Shown: positions 33,002-41,992, counted from the first letter of the stretch. The stretch is DNA of 64,000 nucleotides from Ignavibacterium sp. (GCF_025998815.1 NZ_AP026678.1:1674001-1738000); one strand, 5' to 3'. Program-made: numbers and translations. Notes: generated by a model not told the origin, from the sequence alone.

Positions 33002-34799
33002 GCTGAGTTTTATTTATCAGTTCGTTGATATCAAGAATTAAAATTACTGTTCCGTCACCCATTATGGTTGAACCGGCAATTCCCGGAACTCTTCCGATAT
33101 AACTGCCAAGAGATTTAATTACAATTTCTTTTTGTCCTAATAATTCATCAACTTCAATTCCGACTTGTCTTTCTGCCAGACCAACAATAACAACATATTG
33201 CCAAATGTTATTTTCAGATTGCTCAGTTTGATTTAATACAACTTGCCTTAAAGAAACAAGAGGAATAATTCTGTCACGAAGTTTTATTACAGGTTTATTA
33301 TTAATGGAATAAACATTTTCTGAATGAACTCTTATTACTTCAATAACCGAGTTAAGTGGAATAACGAATTGTTCTTTATCAACTTTTACAATCATTCCGC
33401 TTATAATTGCCAAAGTTAGAGGCAGCTTTATCTGAATTTTTGTTCCAACTCCGACTGTTGATTCAAGGTTTATCATTCCTCTTAACTTTGTTACATTCGT
33501 TTTAACCACATCCATTCCAACTCCTCTTCCCGAAATGTTTGTTACAACCTCAGCGGTAGAAAATCCGGGAAGAAAAATCAGATTAAGTAAATCCTGTTTT
33601 GATAATTCATCTGCTTTTTGTTGAGATATTAATCCTTTGCTAATTGCTTTGGATTTTATCACTTCAGGATCAATTCCTTTTCCATCATCTTCAATAGTGA
33701 TGATTATGTTATTCCCTTCGTGTTCAGCATTCAATTTTATTGTTCCAACAGGATTTTTACCAGCTTTAATTCTGTCTTCTTCTTTTTCAATTCCGTGATC
33801 GATACTGTTTCTTAATATGTGAACAAGAGGATCGTTAATTTCCTCAATAAGAGTTTTATCAAGTTCTGTTTCTTCACCTTCGATTATCAGATTTATTTTC
33901 TTATTAGCAGTTTTAGATAAGTCTCTTACAAGTCGAGGATATTTGTTGAATACTTTACCAATCTTAACCATTCTTGTTTTCATTACTAATTGCTGTAATT
34001 CGTTCGTCATCATATCAATTAACTTTGTAGTGTCTTCAAGTTCGCGGGCAAGTTGCGTTCCTTCAAATTCTCTTGAGACTTCAAGATTTATCTGCGCAAG
34101 TCGATTTCTACCCAGCACAAGTTCAGAAACCATATTTAATAGTTCATCAAGTTTTTCAACATCAACACGAATTGAATTATCTGCTTTTTTATTTTCCTGG
34201 TTAGTATTCTCTGTTTCTGATTTTTGTTCTTCGGATTGAACTTGTTTCGAAGTTTCCTCAACTTTCGTTACAGCTAAATCTTTCTTCGCCTCGACAAGTA
34301 TCTTTTCTTCAGTTTTTTTCTTTCTGCCTCTTTTACTTTTTTGTGTCTCGACTATTTGAATCAGTTCTTTATTCTTATTACCAAGTTTAGAAATTGTTGT
34401 CTGAAGTTTTTGAATAACATTTTCTATTTCAACATCTTCATTATGATTTGTTTCAATAGAGTTCAGTAATTCTTTCATCTTATCATAACCAAGTAGAATC
34501 GAATCCATCACCATCGAATCAAGTGAAGCTTCTTTCTTTCTGAGCTTGTTAAGAATATCTTCACAACGATGTGTTAATGAGGTAAGTTTATTCAGATTAA
34601 GAAATCCGGATGAACCTTTAATTGTATGAAATGAACGGAAAACTTTATTCAAAAGGTTTTCATCAGTCGGATTTTTTTCCAGTTCGATTAAATCCACATC
34701 AAGAGAATCAATTATTTCCTTTGATTCAATCAGAAAGCTATCAACGATCTCCTTCATTTCGGGATCTGTGAGCATCGGATTTATTTCAGATTTACTCAT
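32991..34799 (-). CDS. cheA: Chemotaxis histidine kinase CheA
   Basis: A 602-residue kinase: Hpt domain with the phospho-acceptor H58 in VFRSFHTIKGSSGFLN, dimerisation helices (RVDVEKLDELLNMVSELVLG), ATPase domain (PLVHILRNSIDHGIE; IEDDGKGID; FLPGFSTAEVVTNISGRGVG) and a CheW-like C-terminal domain. Between Hpt and dimerisation there is only about 70 residues of Lys/Glu-rich linker (with KRGRKKK), so a folded P2 CheY-docking domain appears to be absent. It starts 1 base into the cheZ-like stop and overlaps cheB. Confidence 0.97.
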   Translation of the reverse strand: MSKSEINPMLTDPEMKEIVDSFLIESKEIIDSLDVDLIELEKNPTDENLLNKVFRSFHTIKGSSGFLNLNKLTSLTHRCEDILNKLRKKEASLDSMVMDSILLGYDKMKELLNSIETNHNEDVEIENVIQKLQTTISKLGNKNKELIQIVETQKSKRGRKKKTEEKILVEAKKDLAVTKVEETSKQVQSEEQKSETENTNQENKKADNSIRVDVEKLDELLNMVSELVLGRNRLAQINLEVSREFEGTQLARELEDTTKLIDMMTNELQQLVMKTRMVKIGKVFNKYPRLVRDLSKTANKKINLIIEGEETELDKTLIEEINDPLVHILRNSIDHGIEKEEDRIKAGKNPVGTIKLNAEHEGNNIIITIEDDGKGIDPEVIKSKAISKGLISQQKADELSKQDLLNLIFLPGFSTAEVVTNISGRGVGMDVVKTNVTKLRGMINLESTVGVGTKIQIKLPLTLAIISGMIVKVDKEQFVIPLNSVIEVIRVHSENVYSINNKPVIKLRDRIIPLVSLRQVVLNQTEQSENNIWQYVVIVGLAERQVGIEVDELLGQKEIVIKSLGSYIGRVPGIAGSTIMGDGTVILILDINELINKTQHDK

Positions 34800-35557
34800 T
34801 ATTTCCGAAACAGTTTATCAATTTCTTCCTGAGTGGATGCATTAATTTTCTTTGTAACTACATCATCAACTAACTGTTGAGATGAATTTCCGTTCTGATA
34901 TCTCGCATTCGGATCGAAAGTCATACTTTCTTCAAATGGAATCTGCAGATCATCTGATGATTTGATATGACTTTTTTCAATATCATTTATTAGTGAACCA
35001 AGTTTTTTCTGAACTGAATCAATCAGATGATTTACCGCAGCTAATTGCTGTGCTGTAATATCCTGAACCTGCAATGAAATTGTAATGCTATTTGCATATT
35101 CCTTTACATTCTTTATAACTCCAAGCAATACTTCAATTCGGGCTGAGTTGTCATATTTCTCATCATACTTCTGCAACAACTCAACTGCTCTTGGTGAGTT
35201 TGATTCCATTGCAACTTCTCTTATCAGCTCTGCTTTTTCTTTTTCAAGTTCAAGAAGTCTTTCGAGCATTGATTCTGAATGACTGGTTTCATTCAATACT
35301 TTATCTACAAGATCGAGAATCTCGTTTGTTGCAAGCTCGGTTGCATTAGTAACATTATTTATCTGATGAGTTACTTTTGGAATTTTGGATGCGCTGTCAG
35401 TTATTGAATGATTAATATTTTCGAGCAGCGGAATTGTATCCCGCATAAAATCAATTAAACTTTGGATTACCGGAATCAATTTTTCCGAATACATAAAAAT
35501 TGCTTTCAGATCATTCAACTTTTCGAATAATCTGGTCATTACTGTGTCAGAGCTCAT
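34799..35557 (-). CDS. cheZ: CheZ-like CheY phosphatase
   Basis: A 252-residue helical protein. The region around residues 158-180 reads SITISLQVQDITAQQLAAVN, with D166 and Q170 spaced like the catalytic pair D143/Q147 of E. coli CheZ (QDLTGQ motif). The extreme C-terminus STQEEIDKLFRK is a short acidic helix after a disordered linker, in the place where CheZ carries its CheY-tethering helix. It also resembles the FliM N-terminal CheY-binding peptide (SQQDIDALL). It is encoded between cheY and cheA. It is longer than the enterobacterial protein. Confidence 0.85.
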   Translation of the reverse strand: MSSDTVMTRLFEKLNDLKAIFMYSEKLIPVIQSLIDFMRDTIPLLENINHSITDSASKIPKVTHQINNVTNATELATNEILDLVDKVLNETSHSESMLERLLELEKEKAELIREVAMESNSPRAVELLQKYDEKYDNSARIEVLLGVIKNVKEYANSITISLQVQDITAQQLAAVNHLIDSVQKKLGSLINDIEKSHIKSSDDLQIPFEESMTFDPNARYQNGNSSQQLVDDVVTKKINASTQEEIDKLFRK

Positions 35558-35947
35558 CTACTTCTCCGTGATTGTTGTTGAAAGAATCTGTTCAATTTTT
35601 TCCCGAAGTACCTGAGGGGTAAATGGTTTGAGAATGTAATTATTTACTCTTGCTTTCAGAGCTTCAATAATATCATTCTTCAAACCTCTTGTGGTTACCA
35701 TTAAAACTGGTAATTCACTGAATCTTTCATCTGAACGAATGGCTTTTACTAACTCAAGTCCGGACATTTCTGGCATATTCCAGTCAGTAATAACAAAGTT
35801 GATATCAGGATTAGATTCAAGCTTTGCCAATGCATCCTTTCCATCACTTGCTTCCACATAGTCAAGATAGTTTAGATTCGCAAGTGAATTGATTACAATA
35901 CGACGCATTGTAACTGAATCATCAACAACCAAAAATTTAAGGTTCAT
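35558..35947 (-). CDS. cheY: Chemotaxis response regulator CheY
   Basis: A 129-residue single receiver domain: acidic pair VVDDS near residue 8-11, phospho-acceptor D55 in FVITDWNMPEMSGLEL, Thr in LMVTTRGLK and Lys in NYILKPF. The DWNMP wording is that of classical CheY, and the gene sits directly before the CheZ-like gene. It is therefore the best candidate for the protein that binds FliM. The start codon is 11 bases after the next receiver gene. Confidence 0.94.
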   Translation of the reverse strand: MNLKFLVVDDSVTMRRIVINSLANLNYLDYVEASDGKDALAKLESNPDINFVITDWNMPEMSGLELVKAIRSDERFSELPVLMVTTRGLKNDIIEALKARVNNYILKPFTPQVLREKIEQILSTTITEK

Positions 35948-35958
35948 AACTTCTCCGA

Positions 35959-36324
35959 TTAGTTTAAATATTTTGAAACTTCATTAAGTATTGTTTTTTG
36001 CTCAAATGGTTTTATTAAATATGAATCAGCTCCAAATTGAAGCGCTCTTTCGATGTCATCAGTTTCAGAAAGATTTGATAAAACAATTATCGGTGTATGC
36101 TTAAGTTCATCATTCTCTCTTACCGCTTTTATCAGTTCAAATCCATCCACATTAGGCATATTGAGATCTGTAATCAGTAAATCAATATTCTCTCTTGGAA
36201 GAATTTCCAGAGCTTCCATTCCATCATTTACACTGATAATTTCATATCCTTTAATAGACAATGAAAATGTTATCAGCTTTCTTATTATTGGTGAATCGTC
36301 AGCCACCATTATGGTTTTCTTCAC
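35959..36324 (-). CDS. CheY-like single-domain response regulator
   Basis: A 121-residue receiver domain: VADDS, D53 in LLITDLNMPNVDGFEL, LSNLSE for the usual T/S switch position and SYLIKPFEQK. The switch residue after beta-4 is Ser rather than Thr, and the wording DLNMP differs from the CheY next to it. It may be a second CheY, a phosphate sink or a regulator of another target. It is encoded between cheR and cheY. Confidence 0.88.
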   Translation of the reverse strand: MKKTIMVADDSPIIRKLITFSLSIKGYEIISVNDGMEALEILPRENIDLLITDLNMPNVDGFELIKAVRENDELKHTPIIVLSNLSETDDIERALQFGADSYLIKPFEQKTILNEVSKYLN

Positions 36325-36329
36325 CTTTA

Positions 36330-37238
36330 TTACTCCTTCTTATATCCAACAGTTTTTGGAAAGCTAATAAGTCTGAATGCCTTGCTTATTCCGTGCAATG
36401 ACTCAGAGTAACCAATAAACAAATATCCGTTTTTGTTGAGCGTCCGATACAGATTATTTATTACTTTTATTTTCGAATTCTGATCAAAATAGATTAATAC
36501 ATTAGCACAGAAAATCACATCAACATTACCCAATCCTATTATTCCGATATCTTCGTAAAGATTAAGATATCTGAATTCAACCATACCTTTTATCATTGGC
36601 GATATTTCATAATAATTATCGGCTTTTCTGAAATATCTTTTAAGGAATTGAATTGGAACATTTCTTACCGAATACTCACCGTATACTCCTTTAACTGCAG
36701 CTTCAAGCGCAGTATTGCTTATGTCTGTTCCTATAAGTTCAAATTCAAAATCAGGATATTTATGTCCAATAAAGTCATTTATCATCATCGCAATTGAATA
36801 TACTTCTTCACCTGAAGATACAGCAGCGCTCCAGATTTTAATTTTACTTTGGCTGCTTTTTCTTTTTTCAGTTATCAGTTCAGGAATTACCTTAAGTACC
36901 AACGCATCAAGTTGTGCCTGATTTCTAAAAAAGAAAGTCTCGTTGATAGTTATTGCATCATACAAATAGCGAAGCTCGTATTTGCCTTGTGGTGTGTTTT
37001 TAACGAAGTTAAAATAATCCTGGTAACTATTCATTTTAAGATGAAGAAGCCGACGCATCAATCTGCTCTCGAGCAAATACTTTTTATTATCCTGGAAATA
37101 GATTCCGGTTTTTTCGTAGATGAATGTCCTCCACTGAGAGAATAATTCATAGGACATCTCAATGAAAAGCTTATCATTGTTCTTTTCTGAAATGAACTCA
37201 CCGGTTTTAACAGCACTATTTAATGTCTCTATTTTCAA
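36330..37238 (-). CDS. cheR: Chemotaxis protein methyltransferase CheR
   Basis: A 302-residue SAM-dependent enzyme. The N-terminal helical CheR domain includes IYFQDNKKYLLESRLMRRL, and the catalytic domain has IWSAAVSSGEEVYSIAMMI (SAM-binding loop, GxxxGEE type), ELIGTDISNTALEAAVKGVY, FFRNQAQLDAL and VIFCANVLIYFD. It methylates MCP glutamates. No TPR is attached. A perfect sigma-28 element lies inside its reading frame. Confidence 0.96.
   Translation of the reverse strand: MKIETLNSAVKTGEFISEKNNDKLFIEMSYELFSQWRTFIYEKTGIYFQDNKKYLLESRLMRRLLHLKMNSYQDYFNFVKNTPQGKYELRYLYDAITINETFFFRNQAQLDALVLKVIPELITEKRKSSQSKIKIWSAAVSSGEEVYSIAMMINDFIGHKYPDFEFELIGTDISNTALEAAVKGVYGEYSVRNVPIQFLKRYFRKADNYYEISPMIKGMVEFRYLNLYEDIGIIGLGNVDVIFCANVLIYFDQNSKIKVINNLYRTLNKNGYLFIGYSESLHGISKAFRLISFPKTVGYKKE
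36616..36642 (-). promoter_or_regulatory. Perfect sigma-28-type promoter element inside cheR
   Basis: On the minus strand, -35 TAAA (36642-36639), exactly 15 bases, then -10 GCCGATAA (36623-36616), identical to the FliA consensus. It points towards cheY, cheY-like, cheZ-like, cheA, cheB. It is embedded in the cheR reading frame, so coding constraint could be the source. The fliA and flgM genes in the same window make use as an internal late promoter plausible. Confidence 0.5.
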
Positions 37239-37248
37239 TGAGATTGCT

Positions 37249-38634
37249 TCAGTTAATATTTTTTTTAATCATCAGTATCTCTTTAGCTCGCTGACTTACC
37301 ATTTCATTTTCATCTTCAGCAAGTTTTTCGAGAAAAGAATAAGAGTTTTGATTATCAATATTTTCGAGTAATTCAGTCAACCTTAATTTTATCCAGAAAT
37401 TTTCATTAAGAAAATCATTATCCAATAACATTATGGCTGTGTCAGCATCAAGCTTAAATAATAATTCAATAGTTGATAATCTGACCATTTCATCGGAATG
37501 ATTAAGACATCGTGAGATAGAGTCCATTAATTTATGAAGTTCAAACTCATTCAATTCTTTTATCAAATCTGGTTCTTGCTGAATAAATTCATCGACCAGC
37601 TTAAGTAAATGAGAAATATTTTGTACATCGTTTTTAATCAGAATTGAAATTTGTTTTAAGACAAGTTCTTTGTTTATCAACAATTTATGATAGATAATTC
37701 CATCATACTCAGGATCAATTCCATAATATTTAAGAGCTTCATAAATTATTTCGTTATCATCAAATTCATTAAGAAGTTTTGCACCAATTTTTCGATATTC
37801 ATTTTCTTTATTTGCCAGCATTACTAACAAAGCTCTTTTAATTTTTTCATCAAATGGAACATCAAATCCATATCTTACATGTAATTTATAAATTGCTTCT
37901 ACAATTGGTGGAATAAAAGGTAAGCTTGCATTTTGTAATTCAGATAAAAGGAAGAAAAAAGATTCTTCATTACCAATATCACCCAAACTTTCTATTATCA
38001 TATATTTAACTAAGTCATCTTCATCATTGTATTTTTGAATAATAAAGTTAAATGCTTTAACTGTTCCAATTTTCCCTAAAGAATTGATAATGTATGGTTT
38101 GAGAATTTCACTTTTATCATAAAGAGAAATCAGCAAATCAACAGCCTGAATACTTCGGTTATTACCCAAAGCTTCGATATATGAAATCAGAACATTTTCA
38201 TTTTCCGTGTTATTGATAAGTTCTAATACTGCTTTCTCCACTTTTTTGTCGTGAATTTCTGCAAGTATATCAGCAGCAAATTTTAAATCAATAACATCTT
38301 TAGTTTTTTTAAGAAACTTTATCAGGGAATCAACTGCATACTGGCCATAAGAAATTAAAATTTCTCCGGCAATATTTCTCAAACTAATATCATCTGAAGC
38401 AATAAATTCAGTAAGCTTATCAGCAACAAGATAGCATTGACGATTTTTTAAGAAATGACTTAAAGCGCTTCTTAGTCCTTTATCTTTATTTTGCAGATAT
38501 GAACAAAGATGTGTAGCAACAGCAGGATCATACTCTTCACATTCCAGTTGATCCAGGAAATCTATCTGAGCATCAATGTTTCCTGACTGGAATACTTCAT
38601 CTATTATTTCTGTAGAAATTTTTGTTTTCGTCAT
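37249..38634 (-). CDS. HEAT-repeat protein heading the chemotaxis operon
   Basis: A 461-residue protein built from helical repeats of the HEAT/PBS-lyase type. Typical pairs are LISYGQYAVDSLIKFLKK, VDLLISLYDKSEILKPYIIN, SLGKIGTVKAFNFIIQKYND and MIIESLGDIGNEESFFFLLS. No catalytic motif or membrane segment is seen. HEAT-repeat proteins are scaffold or adaptor modules and sometimes accompany chemosensory clusters. It is 10 bases upstream of cheR and follows a sigma-54-like element. The ATG at 38634 is taken; an upstream GTG is possible. Its partner is unknown. Confidence 0.8.
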   Translation of the reverse strand: MTKTKISTEIIDEVFQSGNIDAQIDFLDQLECEEYDPAVATHLCSYLQNKDKGLRSALSHFLKNRQCYLVADKLTEFIASDDISLRNIAGEILISYGQYAVDSLIKFLKKTKDVIDLKFAADILAEIHDKKVEKAVLELINNTENENVLISYIEALGNNRSIQAVDLLISLYDKSEILKPYIINSLGKIGTVKAFNFIIQKYNDEDDLVKYMIIESLGDIGNEESFFFLLSELQNASLPFIPPIVEAIYKLHVRYGFDVPFDEKIKRALLVMLANKENEYRKIGAKLLNEFDDNEIIYEALKYYGIDPEYDGIIYHKLLINKELVLKQISILIKNDVQNISHLLKLVDEFIQQEPDLIKELNEFELHKLMDSISRCLNHSDEMVRLSTIELLFKLDADTAIMLLDNDFLNENFWIKLRLTELLENIDNQNSYSFLEKLAEDENEMVSQRAKEILMIKKNIN

Positions 38635-38672
38635 AAGACTAATAAACACTTACTTTACTAACAAAGCATTTT

Positions 38673-38688
38673 GGCAACTTTAATGCCG
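38673..38688 (-). promoter_or_regulatory. Candidate sigma-54 promoter of the HEAT/chemotaxis operon
   Basis: On the minus strand CGGCATTAAAGTTGCC shows GG-N10-GC with a full TTGC -12 box and CGGCA in the -24 box. It is the most complete match of the four sites in this window. The expected start near 38662 gives about 28 bases of leader before the ATG at 38634. Confidence 0.5.
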
Positions 38689-38776
38689 CAAAGAAAATCA
38701 GAATTTTTCCTATTAAAATCTCTTAACTCAAAAAAGAACTGATTATTATTAGCCAAGTGAGAATATTTGAGCAAAA

Positions 38777-38805
38777 TAAAAAAGGGGTGAAAGTTCACCC
38801 CTTTC
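38777..38805 (-). terminator. Rho-independent terminator after the MCP gene
   Basis: A 10-bp stem, 38781-38790 (AAAGGGGTGA) with 38795-38804 (TCACCCCTTT), loop AAGT. Reading along the MCP transcript it is followed by T residues and an A/T-rich stretch. It begins 15 bases after the MCP stop. Confidence 0.88.
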
Positions 38806-38819
38806 AAGAAGAGAATGAG

Positions 38820-40961
38820 TTATTTAAAGTGAAATGTTCCGTTATGTTTAACAAACATCTCACCTTTTTCTTCTCTCCCCCTGGCTCTCCCCTGCCTTTT
38901 ATTAAATTCTTCAACCTTTTCAATTTTGAACGCAGAAACGAGGTTCTGCAGATTTAAAGTTAAATTGTTAAGTTCTTCTGCAGCGCGGGCAATTTGTTGG
39001 ATTCCGGCAGCACTCTGATGAGTTACATTTGAGATTGATTCAAGACTTTTACTTATTTGTTCCGAAGCGCTTGATTGCTGTTCACTTGCTGCTGCAACCT
39101 GAGAAATTATATCAACAACTCTTTCAGACTCGACAATAATTTTTTCAAGTGATCTTCCGGCTTGCTCAGCTTTTTCTTTGCCTTTTTCAACCTCAGATTT
39201 ACCTTCATTCATCGCTTCGACTGCCCATTTGGTATCTTTTTGAATTTGCTTAATCATAGAAGCGATTTCTTTAGTTGCCTTGGTAGTTCGTTCAGCTAAT
39301 TTTCTAACCTCATCAGCTACTACTGCAAAACCTCTGCCCTGCTCGCCTGCTCTCGCAGCTTCAATTGCGGCATTAAGTGCCAATAGATTTGTTTGATCAG
39401 CAATATCTTCAATAACCTGTATAATCTCACCAATCTGATCACTGTTTTTACCAAGCTGAGTAACAGTGTCAGCACTTCGTTTAACAACATCAGCTATTCT
39501 GTTCATTCCCTCAATGGTTTCAAGCACAACTATTCCACCTTCGCGAGCTACTTCACCGGCACCTTTAGAAGCTTCGGCAGCAGCTACTGTATTTCTGGTG
39601 GTTTCAATAATTGTTTTAGCCATTTCTTCAACTGCATTTGCAACTTCTGCAGTTTGTTGTGATTGTTCCTGTGCTCCTGCAGCCATTTCCTCTGTACTCG
39701 AAAGAATCTGATTCGCTGCACTTGCTGTTGATTCAACTGCTTCGGTAACCTGAGTAATAGCCGTGCTTAAAGAGTCAGTAACCTGATTTATACTTGACTT
39801 TATTAGCTGATGATCGCCTTTGTATTCTTTTGTTAAACGAACTGTTAAATCTCCGGCAGATATTTTTCTCAAAACATCCATCGCATCAGCCAGTGGCATA
39901 TATATTTCATCCAACGCCTTGTTGAAGCCAAGTAATATTTCTTTATAAGCTCCAAGAAGATGTTCGGCATTAGCTCTGGTTCTGCTTTTACCTTCAGCTA
40001 AAGCTTCAGTTAATTTTTGTCCTTCTTTAATAAGATAAGAAATATTTTCTTTCATCTTATTGAAGCTTTTCGACAAACAATCTTTTTCAGAAAGCACATT
40101 TATTTCAACATTCAGATCACCTTCGGCAATCCGGTCTGCTGCTTTTATTTTTTCTAAAGTTGCTTCTCTTAGTCTGTTCAGTCCCTGAGCAATCTGTCCA
40201 AATTCATCATTTTGCTTGTATTCGATTGCATTTTCAAAATCTCCCAATGAAAATCTTTCGATTGCTCCAAGCATTAAATTAATTGGTTTAACAAGAGAAG
40301 GAATAATTCTCATAAATGTGAATAGAAAATGGAGAGTACCAATAATTACCATAAATGCAATAAAATAAATTGATAAAGTCAGAATGTTGCTTGTTGAATC
40401 ATCAAGCCCTGCTTTCTTTGCATTAAGATAGTCAAAGATATTTCTGATACTCTGATTCAGTTTACCACCGATTTCATCGCCGCTAGTTGAGGCAATCATT
40501 GAGGCCATTTCAAAGTCCTGCATTGCTGCTGCGCTCAATGTCGCATCAACCACAAGATTGTTATATTCCTTAAATGTTTTTTCTATTTCATCTGAGTACT
40601 TTTTGATATTTTCATCTGATGCAACTTTTTTAAATTCTGTTACAAGACTATCAATCAATTTCCTGTTGAGTTGAACATCAGCAATATTTTCCTGAAATTT
40701 TTCTTTGTATTCGGGAATAGAAAATTTCATCAAATGAAATTGTTGATGCTGAAATGCCTGATATATTTCATTCAACTTTTCTGAAGGGACAACATACTGT
40801 TTTGTTGTCTCAGCATTGTTATCGGACAATCTTATAAGGTTAAACAAAGCAAAAAATATTGTCAGAGTTGAAACTGCAGCTAAAGCGAAAAATGCTACTT
40901 CAACTTTTCTCCTGAATGTCCAGTTTTGTGTGTTTAATAATTTTTTAATTTTTTCTTTCAT
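38820..40961 (-). CDS. Methyl-accepting chemotaxis protein
   Basis: A 713-residue receptor. TM1 is at about residues 23-44, with a helical periplasmic domain and TM2 at about 195-220. HAMP-type modules include [20 protein letters not shown] and a second [17 protein letters not shown], then [17 protein letters not shown]. The MCP signalling domain follows, with the hairpin tip [20 protein letters not shown] and [20 protein letters not shown]. The C-terminus lacks an NWETF-type CheR-binding pentapeptide. It is 14 bases after a TonB-like gene. The ligand is unknown. Confidence 0.95.
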   Translation of the reverse strand: MKEKIKKLLNTQNWTFRRKVEVAFFALAAVSTLTIFFALFNLIRLSDNNAETTKQYVVPSEKLNEIYQAFQHQQFHLMKFSIPEYKEKFQENIADVQLNRKLIDSLVTEFKKVASDENIKKYSDEIEKTFKEYNNLVVDATLSAAAMQDFEMASMIASTSGDEIGGKLNQSIRNIFDYLNAKKAGLDDSTSNILTLSIYFIAFMVIIGTLHFLFTFMRIIPSLVKPINLMLGAIERFSLGDFENAIEYKQNDEFGQIAQGLNRLREATLEKIKAADRIAEGDLNVEINVLSEKDCLSKSFNKMKENISYLIKEGQKLTEALAEGKSRTRANAEHLLGAYKEILLGFNKALDEIYMPLADAMDVLRKISAGDLTVRLTKEYKGDHQLIKSSINQVTDSLSTAITQVTEAVESTASAANQILSSTEEMAAGAQEQSQQTAEVANAVEEMAKTIIETTRNTVAAAEASKGAGEVAREGGIVVLETIEGMNRIADVVKRSADTVTQLGKNSDQIGEIIQVIEDIADQTNLLALNAAIEAARAGEQGRGFAVVADEVRKLAERTTKATKEIASMIKQIQKDTKWAVEAMNEGKSEVEKGKEKAEQAGRSLEKIIVESERVVDIISQVAAASEQQSSASEQISKSLESISNVTHQSAAGIQQIARAAEELNNLTLNLQNLVSAFKIEKVEEFNKRQGRARGREEKGEMFVKHNGTFHFK

Positions 40962-40975
40962 GGCAATTCAAATTA

Positions 40976-41359
40976 TTATTTTAGTTTGAAAGCAAAGGAT
41001 AATGATGTTTTTACTTTGACTGGTTGACCGTTATTCATACCAGGTTTAAATTTTGTTGCCTTTAAAACTTTTATCACCTCTTCTTCACATCCTCCACCAA
41101 TAGCCTTTAGAACTTTAACATCATCAACATTTCCTTTCTCATCCACATAAGCCATCACAAAAACTTTTCCTTCAAGACCAGCTTGTTTTGCGATAGTTGG
41201 ATATTGGATTTTCTTAATCACGGCAGGCAAACCTTCAACTGGCTCAGGCATTACCTGGGCAAATGCAAGATAACCATCGTCACTGCTAACTTCAGCCTGA
41301 GCAAAGTTAGAACTAACAAATATCAGTAAAGTGAAAATCAATAAAGAAAATATTTTCAT
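40976..41359 (-). CDS. Small exported protein with a TonB C-terminal domain
   Basis: A 127-residue protein with a signal peptide (FSLLIFTLLIFVSSNFAQA) and almost nothing between it and a TonB C-terminal domain. That domain reads PAVIKKIQYPTIAKQAGLEG, then KVFVMAYVDEKGNVDDVKVL and FKPGMNNGQPVKVKTSLSFAFKL. It lacks the proline-rich spacer of a true TonB energy transducer, so it may be a secreted TonB-C module. It is upstream of the MCP and likely co-transcribed. Why a TonB-C protein lies in a chemotaxis cluster is unclear. GAGG precedes the start. Confidence 0.82.
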   Translation of the reverse strand: MKIFSLLIFTLLIFVSSNFAQAEVSSDDGYLAFAQVMPEPVEGLPAVIKKIQYPTIAKQAGLEGKVFVMAYVDEKGNVDDVKVLKAIGGGCEEEVIKVLKATKFKPGMNNGQPVKVKTSLSFAFKLK

Positions 41360-41426
41360 ATTTAAACCTCATTTAACTATTTGATTATCGAAACAACAGT
41401 TTATTTATTAAATCAGTAAACTAATT

Positions 41427-41915
41427 TTAAACAACTTCTTTAAGTTTATTTTGTTCATTTTTTGAAAGAATTTTTTTAAGATCAATTAGTATCAGTAATC
41501 TGTCATCGAGTTTTCCGACTGAACTTATGAAATCCGTTTTACTTGAAGTTACAATCTCCGGTGGCTCTTCAATAATGTTTTTCGGAATGCGAATCACTTC
41601 TCTAACTGAATCAACTAAAAATCCAACGAGAAGGTCTTCATCCTCAATTACAATTATCCGGGAATCTTTATCGTTCTCCTTTTTAGGCAAACCCATTTTA
41701 ATACGAAGGTCAATAACCGGAATTATTCTTCCGCGAAGGTTTATCACGCCTTCAATAAATTCAGGAGCATTTGGAACTTTTGTGATGTGCGAAAGTCGGT
41801 TTATTTCTTTGACATAAAATATATCGACTGCGTATTCTTCATTGCCAATAATGAAACTAACAAGCTGAAGAATTTCTGAAGTCGACGATTTACTGGATTC
41901 GAGAATTTCCATCAT
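41427..41915 (-). CDS. cheW: Chemotaxis coupling protein CheW
   Basis: A 162-residue CheW domain: ILQLVSFIIGNEEYAVDIFY, VKEINRLSHITKVPNAPEFI, EGVINLRGRIIPVIDLRIKM and VDSVREVIRIPKNIIEEPPE. It couples receptors to CheA. It is encoded apart from the main che operon and has its own sigma-28-type promoter. Two adjacent ATG codons are possible starts; GGAG sits 2 and 5 bases ahead of them. Confidence 0.95.
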   Translation of the reverse strand: MMEILESSKSSTSEILQLVSFIIGNEEYAVDIFYVKEINRLSHITKVPNAPEFIEGVINLRGRIIPVIDLRIKMGLPKKENDKDSRIIVIEDEDLLVGFLVDSVREVIRIPKNIIEEPPEIVTSSKTDFISSVGKLDDRLLILIDLKKILSKNEQNKLKEVV

Positions 41916-41919
41916 TTCT

Positions 41920-41972
41920 CCGATAACCTGAAAATTGATGCAAAGCTACACTTCTCTGCATCAGATTATCGG
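41920..41972. repeat. Interrupted inverted repeat over the cheW promoter
   Basis: CCGATAA (41920-41926) with TTATCGG (41966-41972), and inside it GATGCA (41937-41942) with TGCATC (41957-41962), form two nested inverted repeats. The outer arm is the -10 box itself. It could be a binding site for a dimeric regulator, or fortuitous. Confidence 0.5.
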
Positions 41973-41992
41973 AATAATCCGGAAAAAGTTTA
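41966..41992 (-). promoter_or_regulatory. Sigma-28 promoter of cheW
   Basis: On the minus strand, -35 TAAA (41992-41989), 15 bases, then -10 TCCGATAA (41973-41966), one base from the consensus GCCGATAA. It is 51 bases upstream of the cheW ATG. The spacing is exactly as in the flagellin promoter of this window. Confidence 0.75.

Noticed and set aside
39393-39711. Plus-strand frames inside the MCP gene
   Set aside because: The repetitive helical coding sequence of the receptor produces long antisense frames; nothing else supports them.
41385-41412. Sigma-28-like TTCGATAA upstream of the TonB-like gene
   Set aside because: The -10-like box is acceptable, but no TAAA occurs at 15 bases; the nearest ones are 7 or 11 bases away.
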